The notes beneath the pieces are model-generated. The model was given only the letters and a program-made list of their open reading frames with translations. It did no database searches and had not been told where the DNA came from. From Kalaharituber pfeilii (taxonomy: Eukaryota > Ascomycota > Pezizomycetes > Pezizales > Pezizaceae), in the NCBI GenBank assembly GCA_015179045.1, contig WHUZ01000002.1, positions 1,798,001 to 1,862,000 of the forward strand: DNA of 64,000 nt. Reading direction: 5' to 3'. Positions 1-12,483 of the stretch are shown one piece after another; position 1 is the stretch's first letter; each line of letters opens with the position of its first letter. Position numbers and translations under genes: made by a program.

Positions 1-2362
1 TCGGAATAAAGGACATTGTTATTGGTATGCCGCATCGTGGCCGCCTCAATGTCCTCTCCAACGTCGTCAGGAAGCCAAATGAGTCTATTTTCTACGAGTT
101 TAGTGGTACTGCTGAGCCAAGTGATGAAGGTTCTGGTGATGTCAAATACCATCTGGGAATGAACTTCGAGCGTCCAACGCCCTCCGGCAGGCGTGTGCAA
201 CTCTCGCTTGTTGCCAATCCATCACATTTGGAAGCGGAGGATCCAGTTGTCCTTGGTAAGACTCGTGCTATTCAACACTTCAACAATGACGAGACAAAGC
301 ATGTAACCGCAATGTCTTTGTTGGTTCACGGAGATGCTGCCTTCGCTGCTCAGGGTGTCGTGTACGAGACGATGGGGTTCCATTCTCTTCCAGCCTACTC
401 GACCGGCGGTACAATCCATCTCATTGTGAATAACCAGATTGGTTTCACCACGGATCCACGTTTCGCGCGTTCCACACCATACTGCTCTGATATAGCCAAG
501 TCAATAGATGCACCTGTTTTCCATGTCAATGCTGATGATGTTGAGGGCTTGAACTTCATCTGTCAATTGGCGTCTGAGTGGCGTGCAACCTTCAAAAAGG
601 ACGTTGTCATCGATCTTGTTTGCTACCGAAAGCATGGCCATAATGAAACTGATCAGCCAAGTTTCACTCAACCATTTATGTACAAGAAGATCGCCAACCA
701 ACAATCTCAGTTGAAGAAGTATGTGAAGCAATTGGTAGATGAGGGCAGCTTTACAACCGAGGATATCGAGGAACACAAGAAATGGTAAATCCATCTTATC
801 GGATTAATAACCTGCATATCGCTTCGCAATTGGCTCGGCTAACATTAGCTGGATTGATAGGGTATGGGAGTTGCTTGAGGAGAGCTTTTCAAAGTCAAAA
901 GATTACCAACCTTCTGGAAAGGAATGGCTGACCAGTGCATGGAATGGTATTGTAGTCTTCATTTCTTCTCTTTTTTCTTTTTCAAATTGACTAACGAACT
1001 TGTATAGGCTTCAAGTCTCCCAAGGAGCTTGCTACTGAGGTGCTACCACACTTGCCAACTGCGATTGATAGGGAAAGCTTGGTCCATATTGCCAATGTCG
1101 TCTCCACATGGCCTGAAGGATTTCAGGTCCACAAGAACTTGCAACGTATCCTGTCCACTAGGAAGAAGACTGTAGAAGAGGGTAAGAACATCGATTGGGC
1201 TACAGCTGAGGCTTTGGCATTCGGGTCCCTGGTTTTGGAAGGCAAGCATGTGCGTCTATCTGGGCAAGACGTTGAGCGTGGTACATTCTCCCAGAGGCAC
1301 GCCGTCTTGCATGACCAAGAGAATGAAGGAACATACACCCCTCTTCAGCACGTCTCGGAGAACCAGGCTCCATTTGTGGTGTCCAATTCTTCCCTCAGCG
1401 AGTTCGGTGTCCTTGGGTTTGAGTACGGATATTCGCTTTCCTCGCCCGACGCGCTCGTCATTTGGGAGGCACAATTTGGTGACTTCGCCAATAACGCCCA
1501 ATGTATCATTGATCAATTCATCGCATCTGGCGAGACCAAGTGGCTGCAGAGATCCGGTATCGTTCTTTCGTTGCCCCACGGTTATGATGGACAGGGACCA
1601 GAGCACTCTTCTGCAAGAATTGAGAGGTTTTTACAACTATGCAATGAAGATCCGAGATACTTCCCTCCGCCAACTAAGCTTGAACGACAACACCAGGATT
1701 GCAATATGCAGCTTGCTTACATGACCGAGCCTGCCAACTTGTTCCATATCCTCAGGAGACAAATGCACAGGCAATTCAGGAAGCGTAGGTTATGACATAC
1801 AGGAATTCATGCTGTATAGCTGCTAACTGGGACTTTAGCCCTTGTTGTGTTCTTCTCAAAAGCTCTCCTCCGCCATCCCATCGCCCGATCGTCCATCGAA
1901 GACTTTACCGGCGACTCCCACTTCAAGTGGGTCATCCCTGATCCCGAGCACGGCAACGCGATAAAGTCCCCTGAGGAATGCACTAGGATGCTTATCTGCT
2001 CCGGCCAAGTCTACGCTGCCCTCCACAAACACCGTGCTGCCCACAAAGTTGACGATGTCGCCATCACCCGTGTGGAGCAGCTCCACCCATGGCCATATGC
2101 CCAGCTCCGCGACATTCTTGATCAGTACCCCAACTTGAAGGAGGTTGTGTGGACGCAGGAGGAGCCATTGAATGCCGGCGCGTGGAGTTTTGCCCAGCCC
2201 AGGTTGGACACAATCTTTGAGCAGACGAAGTTTCACAAGGACAAGAAGATTCATTACGCGGGCAGGCCACCAAGCGCGTCGGTGGCAACGGGTATCAAGG
2301 TTGCACACGTCAAGGAGGAGCAGGAGTTGTTGAATACGGCATTGGGGTTGAAGAAGGATTAG
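1..2362 (+). CDS. KGD1: 2-oxoglutarate dehydrogenase E1 component, 3' part
   Basis: Thiamine-diphosphate E1 subunit of the mitochondrial 2-oxoglutarate dehydrogenase complex (TCA cycle), decarboxylating 2-oxoglutarate and passing succinyl to E2. The 5' end lies outside the window; reading starts in frame 3 with [16 protein letters not shown]. Visible signatures in order: [95 protein letters not shown] and [11 protein letters not shown]. Exons as placed: 1-784, 861-946, 1008-1784 and 1839-2362. The splice at 784/861 restores [11 protein letters not shown] and the one at 1784/1839 restores [17 protein letters not shown], both expected for the family. Roughly 700 of about 1,040 residues are present. 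The stop is TAG at 2360. It is convergent with the listerin gene. Identity is certain; the yeast symbol is used. Confidence 0.96.
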
Positions 2363-2697
2363 AGGACATGTTAGGTAGATTGGGGATTGTGAATAGACGG
2401 TATTGCGGGAAATTTTAGACAAGGCGGGTGGGGATCAATCATTCACAGGAATGTGTATGATAGATTTGAAACAGATAGAGATGGATTGGACTGGTTTGAT
2501 TTGGTAATTAATTGGCAGCTAGAATAAAGGAAAAAAAAAAAAAAAAGGGCATGGTCTGGTGAAGTTGTGAAACCATTGATCTTGCAGCATATTAGTTTTG
2601 ATAGTTTGATGTTTTTCGCATGTGATATAGAACTGAACTTGAACTGGAATTATCACAGACAAGAAAGGAAAATTGATAATCCTAATCTTATTTTGAT

Positions 2698-2698
<1 letters not shown>

Positions 2699-2731
<33 letters not shown>
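2699..2731. repeat. T33 mononucleotide tract
   Basis: Uninterrupted run of about 33 T followed by TGTTGTTGTGG. It lies downstream of the 2-oxoglutarate dehydrogenase stop. Confidence 0.95.
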
Positions 2732-2732
<1 letters not shown>

Positions 2733-2890
2733 TTGTTGTGGTTGTGATCATGGTGGTGATGGTGGTTCGCATTAATTACAACAATACGATTATTGTATGT
2801 ACCAATTTTTTTTTAATTTCGCTTGATGACAACATGAAATGCGCCTGCCTTCGATTCCCTAAACCAATGCATATCGACGAAGAAAACCGG

Positions 2891-2921
<31 letters not shown>
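2891..2921. repeat. A31 mononucleotide tract
   Basis: Uninterrupted run of about 31 A, 49 bases before the listerin stop codon on the opposite strand. Its length is close to that of three other A/T runs in this window. Confidence 0.95.
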
Positions 2922-2926
<5 letters not shown>

Positions 2927-2969
2927 TCATCTATTCCTATCGCATTGTCCCAATGAAAATAATAACTTC

Positions 2970-5900
2970 CTAATGAGCAACTCTCCCATAAAACTGCCAT
3001 CCACTCCTACAAAGCGGGCAAGCCGACGAGTTCGAGGTCTTGAACCACTTGTACAGGCACGCAGCATGAAACTTTTTCTTGCACGTCACGCATGATTTCT
3101 TTGGTAACGTTCTCTCCGATCCCACGATACTGTAACAGATTGCACACTCTTCCACACCAGCAAAGTGCAACACCACATTCTTCCTGAACAACATGACTGC
3201 ATCGATGACGCTTCCACCCTGGACAGCAATCACAGTGTGACTTGCCCATTGCAGTGCCTTCCATTGGGCGTCAGTGAATCCCACTTTCCTCGCGCCCTCA
3301 ATTTCCACTTTCCGTAGCGGGAATGCTCGAGGAAGCCGAATAATCATTTCCATGGCCTGGTCTTCCACAGGACAGTTGATGGTAACTTCGCCAACGGACT
3401 TGGAAACCTTGACTTGAATCTCAATGGAATCATCATCCTTAGAGGCACCTGCTGCCGGAAGCTCTCCAGCTGCCCATCGGGAAACATTGGAAAGCTCAGA
3501 ATCAACAATCAGAGGTGAAAGGTACTTCTCGGTGAAAGCTTCCACCCCATTACTGATTTGTCGATTCTTTTGAGCACCCCACCAAGTCTTCACTAAGGAT
3601 GGTGTATGTAACAATGCCAAGTAATAAAGGTGAACCAACAGTTGCTTCACAGATCTTTCAGAACTCCAATCTTCATCTTCAATTGGATACGCTTTGATGA
3701 AGTCTCGACTTGGTTCGAAAGTCCGCCCATGCTTAATCCCAAGGAACTCAAAAGTCATGTCCAGGAGCTTGTCCAAATACGCTCCCTCTTGTAGATTTTC
3801 AGTATATGCCATTTTAACTTTGAATGTCTAGGAATATTATAAGTATTGTTAACCGTGAGGTCATAGCAGTTAGAGACCTACAGCTTTCTCAAAGTGATCG
3901 AAAATCAGCCTCCAAGCCAAGAAGCAGCCCCTGATTGCCTCCTCGACAAGTTCCCCTACCGGACTTGCTTCCAGCAGGAGGTCTTCCATTTTGTCGGCGG
4001 ATGGAGTTTCGAGCACTAGTGAAAGGAGCTCAGGGGTAAGTTGGGGCTGGAACTCGTCATCTTCGCCCGCAAGAGCGGCATCAATTGAGATTTGTTCCTG
4101 TTGCATAGGAATATACTCATGTAAGATCTTATAAGCTGCCTCATGGATGGGTTTCGGCATTTTTCTTAGCAATGGATAGATTCCATCCATGGATTTGAAT
4201 TCTCTGACTGGAATTTCTTGGACCAAGCGAGCCAAGAGTTGGTAACATATGTTCTCTGATGGATCATCTGTGGGACCTATGACAGTATTAGAGGAAAGAC
4301 TATAATCAGTGGTATAGGAATCACCAAAGACTGATTCGAATAGTTGTATCAGGGTGCTATGTAGTTTCTTTTGGTGATCCTTGAAGGCGTCTTCAAAGTC
4401 GTCATTTCCTGTATGACTGCTTTTCAGCGTTTCATACAATTTCATGGACCAGTAGGTCATGGGTGACATTCTGGATGTACACTGAGCAACTATTAATATT
4501 AACTGCACGTTCCTGTCACGGTTTCGAGAAGTTACCTCCCAAGCCATCAAAATTAATTCGCACATGAGCTTCCAATGACTGCCATACACGTCCTTGACAA
4601 GTGGGACCAGGGAACGTAAGAGTTTTGTAGTCTCCGATAATAAGGCCACATTGACGGAAGGTTTGTCTTGATTATCTAGGCCCTCTTCTAATTCGAACCA
4701 TGATAGAGCATTTCTCAAGAGGAACATTGCTCTTTGAGAAGGGAATGCAATTTTCTCGTCACTGGATTTAGGCATCAATGTGTTGAGGAGCACAAGTTGT
4801 GGTGGGACTATGGATGTAACTGGTTAGAAATACTTTACTAAAATGAAATTTTGACCGAGCCAACCTTCATTGACCGGAAAGTCACTTGAATTCATCCCAG
4901 AAACATTGCTTGTAAGGTAATTCCGAAGATTGTCGACATACGTTGACCCCGTGAGAGGCCTCGAGAGAGATAACAATAATGCGACAGACATGAATGTATC
5001 TAAAAGTGTTAATGAAAGGTCGCGTTGCTTCAAGTTATGAACGTACCTTCGCTGGTTCTCGGATTGTACTTCTCAATAAGCCCTTCAGCAAGCTTCTGTG
5101 AGCATCCATGAAGCTCGACGAGCTCTGAAAGGAGCCAATAGAGTACCCTGGCAGCATAGAACGAGAGGGGTGATCGCCCCTTCGAAAGTTGAAGTAAGTT
5201 TTGCCCAAGAATGTCAATCTCATCCTCACTGGATTCGCTGAAGAACTTGTGGGACTTTAATCTCAAGGCCATGAAAGATTGGAAGTCAGAAACGAATTGG
5301 AGGCTCATAGAGGTGATAGTCTGGCCATCCCTCCCGACCGCTGATGCATTATCCTTGCTTATCTCAGCAGTTATGAGAAGCTTCAAGATTGTCTCAATTC
5401 GAGTATTCTTGTCCAATAGGTCGTAAAAGTCTGAATTCTGGATAAGGGCGAAGGTGTAGGTTGCAATGAGAAGAAGCTCATGGTAGACATAATTGTCAAC
5501 CCAGTCATTACCGCTACTGGCTGAGGTGATAATATCGGGGTGAATAAGGTAGACACAACCGCCAAGCGGGTTCAAGAGGTCGATGCGTGGCTCAGGTGGA
5601 ATTTGCAACAAAGTACTGAGGGGCAGTTTAGATCTATTCGAGACAGACCAATCATTATCCGTAAAAGTCAGGGCATAGGCTATTGACTTCTTCTCTCCTA
5701 TGGGTGCCTTATTAAATATGTTCAAGGCTTTAGCAGCGAGGAAGTTAACACTAGATAGGCTTGTTAAGATGGTATCATTCTTAGACATTTTTGAGCGAGA
5801 CTTACGGGGTTGGCTCTCTGCCAGGGTGTTTATAATCCAGCACCGCTCTTGCAATACTCTGTGCGAGTTTCACACCCACAAGATGGGAATCATGTTTCGT

Positions 5901-8678
5901 GTCTGCTGCCCAGATGCCCGATTCTATTGACTGACTAATACTTTGTAAAGCACTTTTATCGAACTCCAGAGTTGACCCTTCTAGACGTAATAAGTGTGAA
6001 TATAGCTCACTGCCCGACAGAGAAGACTCAATAAACCTGATTAATGCAAGACGATAATTTTTCGCCAAATAATCCAACTTCACTAATGGGGATGAATCTT
6101 GCACTGTGCCCGATTTAAGGCCTCTAATGCGATTCATAGTCATTTCCAGAACATGATTGATTGTAGAATTAGTCATCAATGATCCTATAGTTAAACATAT
6201 CATTAGATAGCTCTAATTGGGTTAGGGGAGGACGCAGTGCATTACCCTCAGTCTTGAGTGCTGCTATTGTGAAAACCCACGAATCCTCATCGTCCTCACA
6301 CACAGCCTGTTCCGCTTTCTTTGTTATATATGTTTCAAGGGAAGACACCGCTGGTAACTTTCCATGCAGACTGGGCGGAAATTCATTGAAGACAGCCATT
6401 AATGTTTCCGCTTTACTCTCCTCCGGTCCTGAAAGTAGGGCGTCCATATTTTGCGTCCACAATGCTTCTACTGTTTCATTATTTTCGGATAGACGAAACC
6501 ATTTCAACATAGCTTTGAAAAGACTGGGTGTTAAAGAAGAAGGATGTATATTTGGAAGTTGCACGTTGAAGAAATATTCAGTGGCCTATAGCTAGTAAGT
6601 ATGGGCTTTAAATGCATTGCTCGTTGTGAGAGTAGACTGACGCTGTGCAATTCCTCATCTTTCCAAATTGATGACGGGGATAGATCGACTGCCTTTTCAA
6701 ATAATAATGTCATGGATGGAGCTTTGAAATAGGTTTAGTACATATATATTGTTGAAAAGAAGTTGCAAAACTTACACTTATGGCTTTCAAGGTCCATCAA
6801 ACATGCTTGGATTAGCTTTCGATTACTTTGCCTCAACTTTTCACATGTGATACCGTCATCAGGAAGTAGTTTGTAGAGTTCAGATATCAGTTCAAGCCAC
6901 CTGGTACCCAATGACACCAATTCTAATTTAGCCTCAGGTTCGCTCTCTGTCACCCTCAATCTAGAAGAAACAATATTCTCCAGATCACCCCATGTAGTTA
7001 GAAATATTGCTTTGAATTGGTTGTAATTTTGATGATTGTTTGCGCGATCCACGAGCGCCACATTCTTTTCAGGACTCAGTTTCAACAATCCGTTGACACA
7101 AGCGGCTGTTGCAAGTGCACCTTGAACTCTGAACTTGGACTTGGCCTCTTGCAATAAGTGCTCCTCGTATACAGATATAATCCTTGATTTTAGGATCATC
7201 TGCTTAGTGTCATCAGAAATATCTTGCAATGATAGTAGTCTGTGACAGACGCCAAAATAAGACGACCAGCTAAGAACTGCATGCGTCTTGGGCACCGTTG
7301 GTCCATTTATCCCGTGGACGTAAGAATCAAGAAAATCCTCTATGCTTTGACGTTCCTTCGGGATAACATCCTCTGGCACTAAATCTACCAGACGGTTCAT
7401 GTGGGTCCAAAAATCCAGTTGAGCGCCCTGAGGACCCTGACTTATAAACCGGGCTATAAGTGATAAAGACTTATTCTTCTTCTTTCCCTTAACTTTCTGC
7501 CAGGTTTGAGGGTAGGCTTCGGTAAGTGCGATCAAAGCCTCAAGATATTCAGCTGCCGAGCCAAGTTGAGAAATGGCTAAAGCTTTAAAGATGACAGATT
7601 GTGCAATAATATCACGGTTTGGTTCGATGTATCCTATAGCTGTCAGCTGAAATTATGCGACCGAAAATCATGTGCTCTTACCGCGATGCTTCTTCAGGCA
7701 GGAGCTTAACAGTGTATAGATCGAGTTTCTGACGGTTGGATCCCCATAATATGCAAACTCCCACAACCGGGGCTTGCTAAAGAAATCTTTATAAGAGGAA
7801 TTTTCCTTCAATATAGCCTCCGGAGGAAGCTCCGCTGCATAATATTAACAATACTGCTAGCTCAGAAGCAGTGTCCTCAAATAAAAAATATTCTGCATGG
7901 AACTCACTCAGGATACATCGAATTGATGATATACATGCAGCAATAACCCTTGCAAACTTCGCTTCGGCCTCTTCCGCATTCTTGTTCTGGTCACTACTCA
8001 ACGTGTATACCTGCTCCTTCTCTATGATATTGGTGCAATAGGTCAAGATCTTAGAATGGTAAACTTCCCATACTTTCTTCAGCTTCTCTGAAGAGAATGT
8101 TTTTCTTAAGGCTTCTCGAGCAGCAAGTGCAACAGTTCGATCATTATCATATGTAGCACATAACCATGGGCCGACAATCTGTGGCATAAAATTCACGAGC
8201 CTTTTCTTATTTGTTGAACATACGGTGGAATGTAAAGTATGAGTGAGTAGGCGCACTCTTCTGGACGAGTCCACAGACAACCGCGGGTATATTCGCATCT
8301 AACAGAAGCTCAGTAAAACAGCACCAAGTCTCCAGTATAAACTGAGATACGTACCCATGCAGACAGTACCCCCTCCTCAATCCCCGCCCCGGAGGCTGAC
8401 TCAACGATACCAGTTAAATCTTCTAGAGCCTTCACCTTTGTATTTTCATGCTCCTTCCTAGAGAGGTTCTTGAAGACAATTTGGGTCGCAGAATCAAAGA
8501 TTATCGACAGATCCAACGGCTCTCCAACATGGGATATCGGTGAAATTGCCAATGAGCTTCCAAAGCTAGAAACAAATGGATTGTTAATTGATGTGGATTC
8601 TGATGGCTTCATTATCGAAGATTCACAGAACTTAGAGCTAGCTAGGTTATCGACGCCGTTCGGGATAAACTGTGACAA
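2970..8678 (-). CDS. LTN1: E3 ubiquitin-protein ligase listerin (Ltn1/Rkr1)
   Basis: Ribosome quality-control E3 ligase: it binds 60S subunits carrying stalled nascent chains and ubiquitylates them for Cdc48 extraction and proteasomal destruction. The C-terminal exon (about 3833-2970) ends in a listerin-type RING with ligands in the order CAIC...CVTC...H..C...CPLC followed by GWQFYGRVAH and TAG. Upstream exons are long helical segments typical of the HEAT-repeat rod (about 4793-3880, 5854-5030, 6203-5802, 6564-6220, 7535-6780, 8298-7850). The conserved N-terminal piece (8661-8340) reads SIIFDSATQIVFKNLSRKEHENTKVKALEDL. One splice was checked: FEKA joins TFKVKMAYTENLQ across about 3882-3834. 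The codon at 8676-8678 is TTG and a stop lies just upstream, so the true first exon must be a short one joined at the acceptor near 8662; I could not locate its ATG. Size fits the family (about 1,500-1,600 residues). Confidence 0.93.
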
Positions 8679-8699
8679 GGCGAATCAACACTAGAATTG

Positions 8700-9127
8700 A
8701 ATATATCCTTCCCGTGCCGTCGTCTTTTGTCTTTGAGGGGTGATTGAGGGTTGTATCGCGCGCTTGGCCGAGCAAGAAAAGATGGACTCCGCTGCCTATA
8801 CTGACCTGAACACAAGATTAAGAACTTGTTCTTCAGCACTTGGTACTCTCGGATAACGGCACAGATATTTAATGGTAAAGGTACCTACCGATTTCGTGCC
8901 TTGGTGTATAATCAGTCTCGGCACCATATGATGCTCAGTATGAGTATGACACACTATTCGTCATTATCAACAGCAGAAACTGGTCAAACGCCTTACGAAA
9001 TGGCTAGAGGGTCTTGGCATGAGACTACTCACGAAATCTTGGCTGCATGAGATGCATCAGAGCCGCATACACGCACGTTGCATCCGAAGGAGCTGTTGCT
9101 CCTAATGCAGCTGCATCCCAGTGATTT
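8700..9127. other. 5' flank of the listerin gene
   Basis: Probably holds the promoter and the unplaced first exon of the listerin gene. The minus-strand frame here begins with a GTG, not an ATG, and has no recognisable protein. Nothing else identified up to the MITE. Confidence 0.5.
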
Positions 9128-9449
9128 CTACTAGACAGAAAAATAAGTATTTGGACAGGGGATATATGCGCCATGCAGTATTCAGCAGAAACTAGCATAT
9201 TTTTGTATGCTTGGCTGGTGATAGCCATAAGACAGTCCCAATTTCGTGATAGGGTGTCCAAATTCATTATGTAAGAAAGTATTTGGACAGCTGACGTGAT
9301 GAAATTTGGACAGCTGACATAATGAATTTGGACTTTTACACCTATTCTTTACTGCCAAGCATACCAAAATATGCTAGTTTCCGCCAAATACCGCATAACG
9401 CATAATATGCATTATCCCCTGTCCAAATACTTATTTTTCTGTCTAGTAG
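9128..9449. mobile_element. Fold-back MITE, about 320 bp
   Basis: The two ends are perfect inverted repeats of 37 bases (9128-9164 against 9413-9449), beginning CTACTAGACAGAAAAATAAG. Complementarity continues inward: 9187-9220 pairs with 9352-9385 around GAAACTAGCATATTT, and GTCCAAATTCATTATG near 9256 pairs with CATAATGAATTTGGAC near 9319. The whole unit can therefore fold into one imperfect hairpin. A direct TA is present if the element is taken as 9131-9446 with TA at 9129 and 9447. No transposase frame is present, so it is non-autonomous. The TA target suggests a Tc1/mariner/pogo-type source; that is inference. Confidence 0.88.
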
Positions 9450-10007
9450 CATTAAAGAGAGTCTGGGCACGAGAACAGCATTAAGGTCACCTCTGCTATT
9501 TATATTGATAGGTGCTATTAACTACACACAAAGGATGTAGAAGAATCCCTCGCGGCCACAGATGCATCTAGGAGGCAGAACGAACGCACCTCTGTTGCCG
9601 ATTGCATTATACTGTACTCGAGTACAGTACTACAGCATTGCTAGTATGTGCATGGGTGCTGCTCAGCTAGCATACTCCACCATGGCCCCGAGAGCCACGG
9701 AGCACAGCCCGACCCACGGGCTAGCTGAGAATGCTGTTCAGCCAGCCCACAATTCCGTTTCTGTATTTCCTCACGACGAAATTCTCCTGGGCTGGCTTGG
9801 GAGAGCGAAATTCTGTGTTCCCTGGGATTATGCGGCATCGTGCATATATCGTCCTCTGCATACTTCTGCTTGCATGCGCAAGTGCCCCCCTATCATCCAC
9901 TAGCTGCCGGGGATTTCTCTCGTTCTCCGTATCCTCGACAAATTCCGGGCCGAACACACCAACAAAAGTAAAAAGAATAATTTATCCAGGGGAGGGACCG
10001 GCACCCA
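9450..10007. other. Intergenic region upstream of END3
   Basis: Contains a perfect 20-base palindrome at 9610-9629 (see separate entry) and a 21-base sequence near 9455 that recurs inverted near 53037. Overlapping frames on both strands at 9562-9957 are not supported by any recognisable protein. It should contain the END3 promoter. Confidence 0.6.
9610..9629. repeat. Perfect 20-bp palindrome
   Basis: TACTGTACTCGAGTACAGTA equals its own reverse complement. Its 12-base core GTACTCGAGTAC recurs at 42551-42562. Function unknown. Confidence 0.9.
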
Positions 10008-11421
10008 ATGGCAAAGCAAATTACCCAGGAGGAAATTGAAAAATACTGGGAGCTCTTCAGCTCCCTGTCTGGCGGAGGAACCCACTTGAGCGGCGACCAG
10101 GCAGCAAGAGTGCTGAAGAACTCGAATCTCAGCGATGAACAGCTCTCCCAAGTGTGGGACCTTGCGGATATCGATACGGATGGCTCGTTGGACTTCGAGG
10201 AGTTTTGTGTGGCGATGAAGCTGATTTTTGATTTGGTCAATGGTGTCAGTATTCCTTCGGAGGTGCTTGCTCCGAGCACTGGAAGACACCGACTGACGCT
10301 AACACAGTTTGGTGTTCTAGGTATACAAAGAGCTACCCAGGCGCTTACCCAGCTATCTGATACCAGAGAGTAAGGTGCACCTTGTGGATGCCTCTCAGGC
10401 GCTCACTTCCACTGCCCCACACATCGAACGGGCCCCAGAACTGGAAGATGACACACCTGGCTTGAAGGACGGCTTTGACTGGTACATGTCACCTTCAGAT
10501 AAGGACAAGTACGACAGAATATACAGTGCAAATGCTGACAGTCATGGGCAATTATCTTGTAAGTTCAACCGCACCCAAGTCCTCCGATCGTGCATCTTTC
10601 TAACTATTATTCCGTTAAGTTAATTCTCTTGATGAGCTTTACGCCTCTCTCGACGTACCAGACTCTGATATCACCAAGGCCTGGAATCTGGTTAATCCAA
10701 AGAAGGCACCTACAATTGGGAAGGATCAGGCGTTTGCTTTCTTGCACATCCTGAATAACAGACACGAGGGATACAGAATCAAGTGGACTATCCCAGCTTC
10801 TCTGCGGGCCACATTCGAGAAGAACCAAATTGAGTATAACGTATCCAATGTGAGAAGCTTGAGGGCCAGAGATAACGAAGATGATACGCCAACTTATTCT
10901 TCCAAGAAGAGTGCCTTTGGAGAAAGTTATCTTACAAGGCTTGGAATTGGTGGGAGGGGAGGCTATACGCATAGCGGTAAGTAGTGCCCCTTGACTGATA
11001 TGAATGGTAATCACTGATCCTATTGGCAGGGACCGATTTCTCTTCTTCCAAAGATAAGGATTGGGAAGAAGTCCGTCTCAAGCGCCAGCTTGCTGAACTC
11101 GAAAAGAAGATTGAGGACGCTGAAGCAGCTGCAGCCGGCCGCAGAGATAGATCCAAGCATGGTGCGCCAGGTGCAAACAAGGCTGCGTTGGTGAAAAGAG
11201 AGTTGGAGCAGATGCTGGAGTATAAACGTCAAGTACTCAGGGATCTTGATGATTCCAGCAAGGACAATAACAAGTCATCAGGAGCAAGTCTAGCTAGTAT
11301 ACGTGATGATTTGGATATGGTTAAACAGCAGGTAGATACACTTGAAAGCCACTTGCGTAGTAGAGAGGAGGTATTAGCAAAATTAAGGGAAGAAATTGAA
11401 ATGGAGAAAACATCGAGGTAG
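10008..11421 (+). CDS. END3: Actin cytoskeleton-regulatory complex protein End3
   Basis: EH-domain protein of the Pan1-Sla1-End3 complex that couples endocytic coat assembly to actin at the plasma membrane. ATG at 10008 gives MAKQITQEEIEKYWELF. An EH/EF-hand domain occupies about residues 8-75, with calcium-loop-like DIDTDGSLDFEEF. A second EH-like region follows (SLDELYASLDVPDSDITKAWNLVNP). The C-terminal about 130 residues are a charged coiled coil (LKRQLAELEKKIEDAEAA ... LREEIEMEKTSR). Exons: 10008-10244, 10321-10558, 10620-10976, 11030-11421. All three junctions keep frame and restore family sequence (LVNG|VYKELPRRLPSYLIPESKVHL, QLSFNSLDELY, HSGTDFSS). Length is about 407 residues, usual for the family. 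Confidence 0.95.
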
Positions 11422-11959
11422 CCTTAATACCTCCCTCCGGTCGGGGGTCGTGCCAACCAGACTAGTCTTAATATGGGATTGTTGGGCGGTCCAATGTTTG
11501 TACAAAGTTTTTGGTCAGCTTTTCTTCTAATGTTCATTTCATGCATTCGTATCTTCTATCACGTTCAAATGAAGTCCTTATTTAGGAAAATGAATTCTAC
11601 TCATCAATGTACTTTGCATGTAAAATTGGAAGCCATTAATATAAACCAGTCTTATCATCCAGGCCCGTGCTTTGATCGGATTTTGTCTATGGCCGTCTGC
11701 ACCATGTTCTAGTGCACTACTGGCGAAGGGGCAATGAGCCGATGTCACAATAAGGGGTGATACTCCCGTTGACGCAGGTGTTGAAGGGGAGTCGTTTTAA
11801 TTATGTGCACATAGCTCACCGTGAACTACACCCCTTAGCACCCAGATGTACATTTGGAGTTGTCATCACGGGATTTTAAAACCATATACAAATAAGTCAG
11901 CTATTGCTCATCAATGGACCAATGATAGGGCATAGTCAATGATAGGGCATAGTAGGATA

Positions 11960-11990
<31 letters not shown>

Positions 11991-12470
11991 AAAGCTCATT
12001 AGCCCAGCTTACTTTCACATTGAATTTTAATCTACCCATCAGTTGCTTGATATTGAGAGACAAGCACCCCTTGCTTTGGAATTCACAGCGCAACCCAGTC
12101 AGGCTTTCCTCCACCGACCATATGTATCATCGACTAAGAGCCAACAAGCTGCTGCTGAGACGATAACCGCTGCTGGCGAAGTTGAAGTAGGGTATGCCTT
12201 GACAGCCAAGTCCACTGAGCACCTAATTTAATTATGGAGGGTATTGTACTCGTACTGTACTCTTTACACAGCATCCCAAGGCCCCGTTTAGGAGCAGTTC
12301 ACAGGTACCAGACAGTATCCTTACATGTACTGTATGTGGTGTTATGCATAGTACCGAGTGCATACTTGTAGTAGGGTCCTGAACGCGTTATCGATAACGA
12401 CTAGAGAAAGCGGCATAGACATACCCCAACCATCCCCCAACTCTCATTTCCAACTACATAACTCTCCCCC
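11422..12470. other. Intergenic region between END3 and the PSF3 relic
   Basis: Contains a 17-base tandem duplication at 11921-11954 (AATGATAGGGCATAGTM twice) directly followed by an (AAAT)n microsatellite at about 11961-11990. Short frames at 11473-11712 and 12043-12231 do not resemble known proteins. The missing 5' exon of the PSF3-like sequence would be expected at the right-hand end, but I could not find it. Confidence 0.6.
11961..11990. repeat. (AAAT)n microsatellite
   Basis: About seven perfect AAAT units, preceded by two copies of a 17-base unit (11921-11937 and 11938-11954). Confidence 0.9.
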
Positions 12471-12483
12471 TCTTCTCCACCAG

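Larger units (their letters stand above)
2363..2969. other. Convergent intergenic region with long A and T tracts
   Basis: Shared 3' region of the 2-oxoglutarate dehydrogenase and listerin genes. It contains an A17-type run near 2531, an uninterrupted T33 run (about 2699-2731) and an A31 run (about 2891-2921). The T and A runs are complementary and 160 bases apart, so they could pair in single-stranded form. Apparent reading frames here only translate the homopolymers. No gene seen. Confidence 0.8.

Noticed and set aside
2567..3000. Frames across the poly-A/poly-T region
   Set aside because: They mostly translate homopolymers (poly-Phe or poly-Lys).
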